DNA of 12,700 nucleotides from Hadesarchaea archaeon. GTDB taxonomy: Archaea > Hadarchaeota > Hadarchaeia > Hadarchaeales > Hadarchaeaceae. The number at the start of each line of letters is the position of its first letter. The stretch's first letter is position 1. The stretch spans positions 1-12,700 of the forward strand of contig JAUWBP010000016.1 of assembly GCA_030601665.1 (NCBI GenBank). Direction: 5' to 3'. The translations under genes and the position numbers were made by a program. The notes beneath the pieces are model-generated. The model had not been told where the DNA came from and made no database searches. It saw only the letters and a list, made by a program, of their open reading frames with translations. This document shows positions 12,681-12,700 of this stretch, in pieces.

Positions 12681-12700
12681 CATATTGCAGGTTAGTAAGG

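Noticed and set aside
1..12700. CRISPR array, insertion sequence or transposase
   Set aside because: No regularly spaced repeats, terminal inverted repeats or transposase-like protein was seen.

Overview
The window looks archaeal. The evidence is a tungsten-type aldehyde ferredoxin oxidoreductase, the archaeal form of the threonyl-tRNA synthetase editing domain, an archaeal Cys-rich helix-turn-helix regulator, Thi4-type thiazole synthase, archaeal TATA boxes about 25-28 bp upstream of predicted starts, GGAGG/GAGGT-type ribosome binding sites and two intronless tRNAs with encoded CCA. I cannot place it below domain level; an anaerobic euryarchaeal-type lineage would fit.

Layout. Bases 1-985 (minus) hold the N-terminal part of a secreted or membrane-anchored protein with an Ig-like domain and several membrane segments; it runs off the left edge. 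Bases 1088-3040 (plus) encode the aldehyde ferredoxin oxidoreductase. It meets tail to tail a molybdenum-hydroxylase catalytic subunit (3037-5385, minus), which is preceded and overlapped by a MoaD/ThiS-like sulfur carrier (5382-5627, minus). Diverging from these is a plus-strand operon of a cysteine desulfurase homologue, an IscU scaffold and an unrecognised Cys-rich protein (5700-8014), followed by a small HTH regulator (8047-8436). Next come a free-standing ThrRS editing domain and tRNA-Cys (both minus), then a THUMP-less ThiI-like PP-loop protein (8964-9632, plus). A minus-strand group follows: tRNA-Ile, LarE-type sulfur transferase, Thi4 and a putative metallopeptidase-like protein. The right end holds a small zinc-ribbon protein with a structured-looking leader and a terminator.

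How it fits together. Most of the centre concerns sulfur mobilisation: desulfurase and IscU (Fe-S assembly), MoaD-like carrier and Mo-enzyme (pterin cofactor), ThiI-like (tRNA or thiamine thiolation), Thi4 (thiazole) and LarE (sulfur transfer).

The main discovery is a 13-bp palindrome, ATAACAGTGTTAT, found in identical form in two intergenic regions and as a close variant in a third. It sits on or beside TATA boxes of (i) the divergent MoaD/Mo-hydroxylase and desulfurase/IscU operons, (ii) the HTH regulator itself and (iii) the divergent tRNA-Cys/editing-domain unit and the ThiI-like gene. This predicts an autoregulated sulfur or Fe-S regulon. The regulator ends in a CxxC/CxxH/CxxC cluster that could carry a metal or Fe-S cluster as sensor. 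The desulfurase homologue has lost several usual PLP-pocket residues, the ThiI-like protein lacks its tRNA-binding half, and the Thi4 has a Cys at the suicidal sulfur-donor position.
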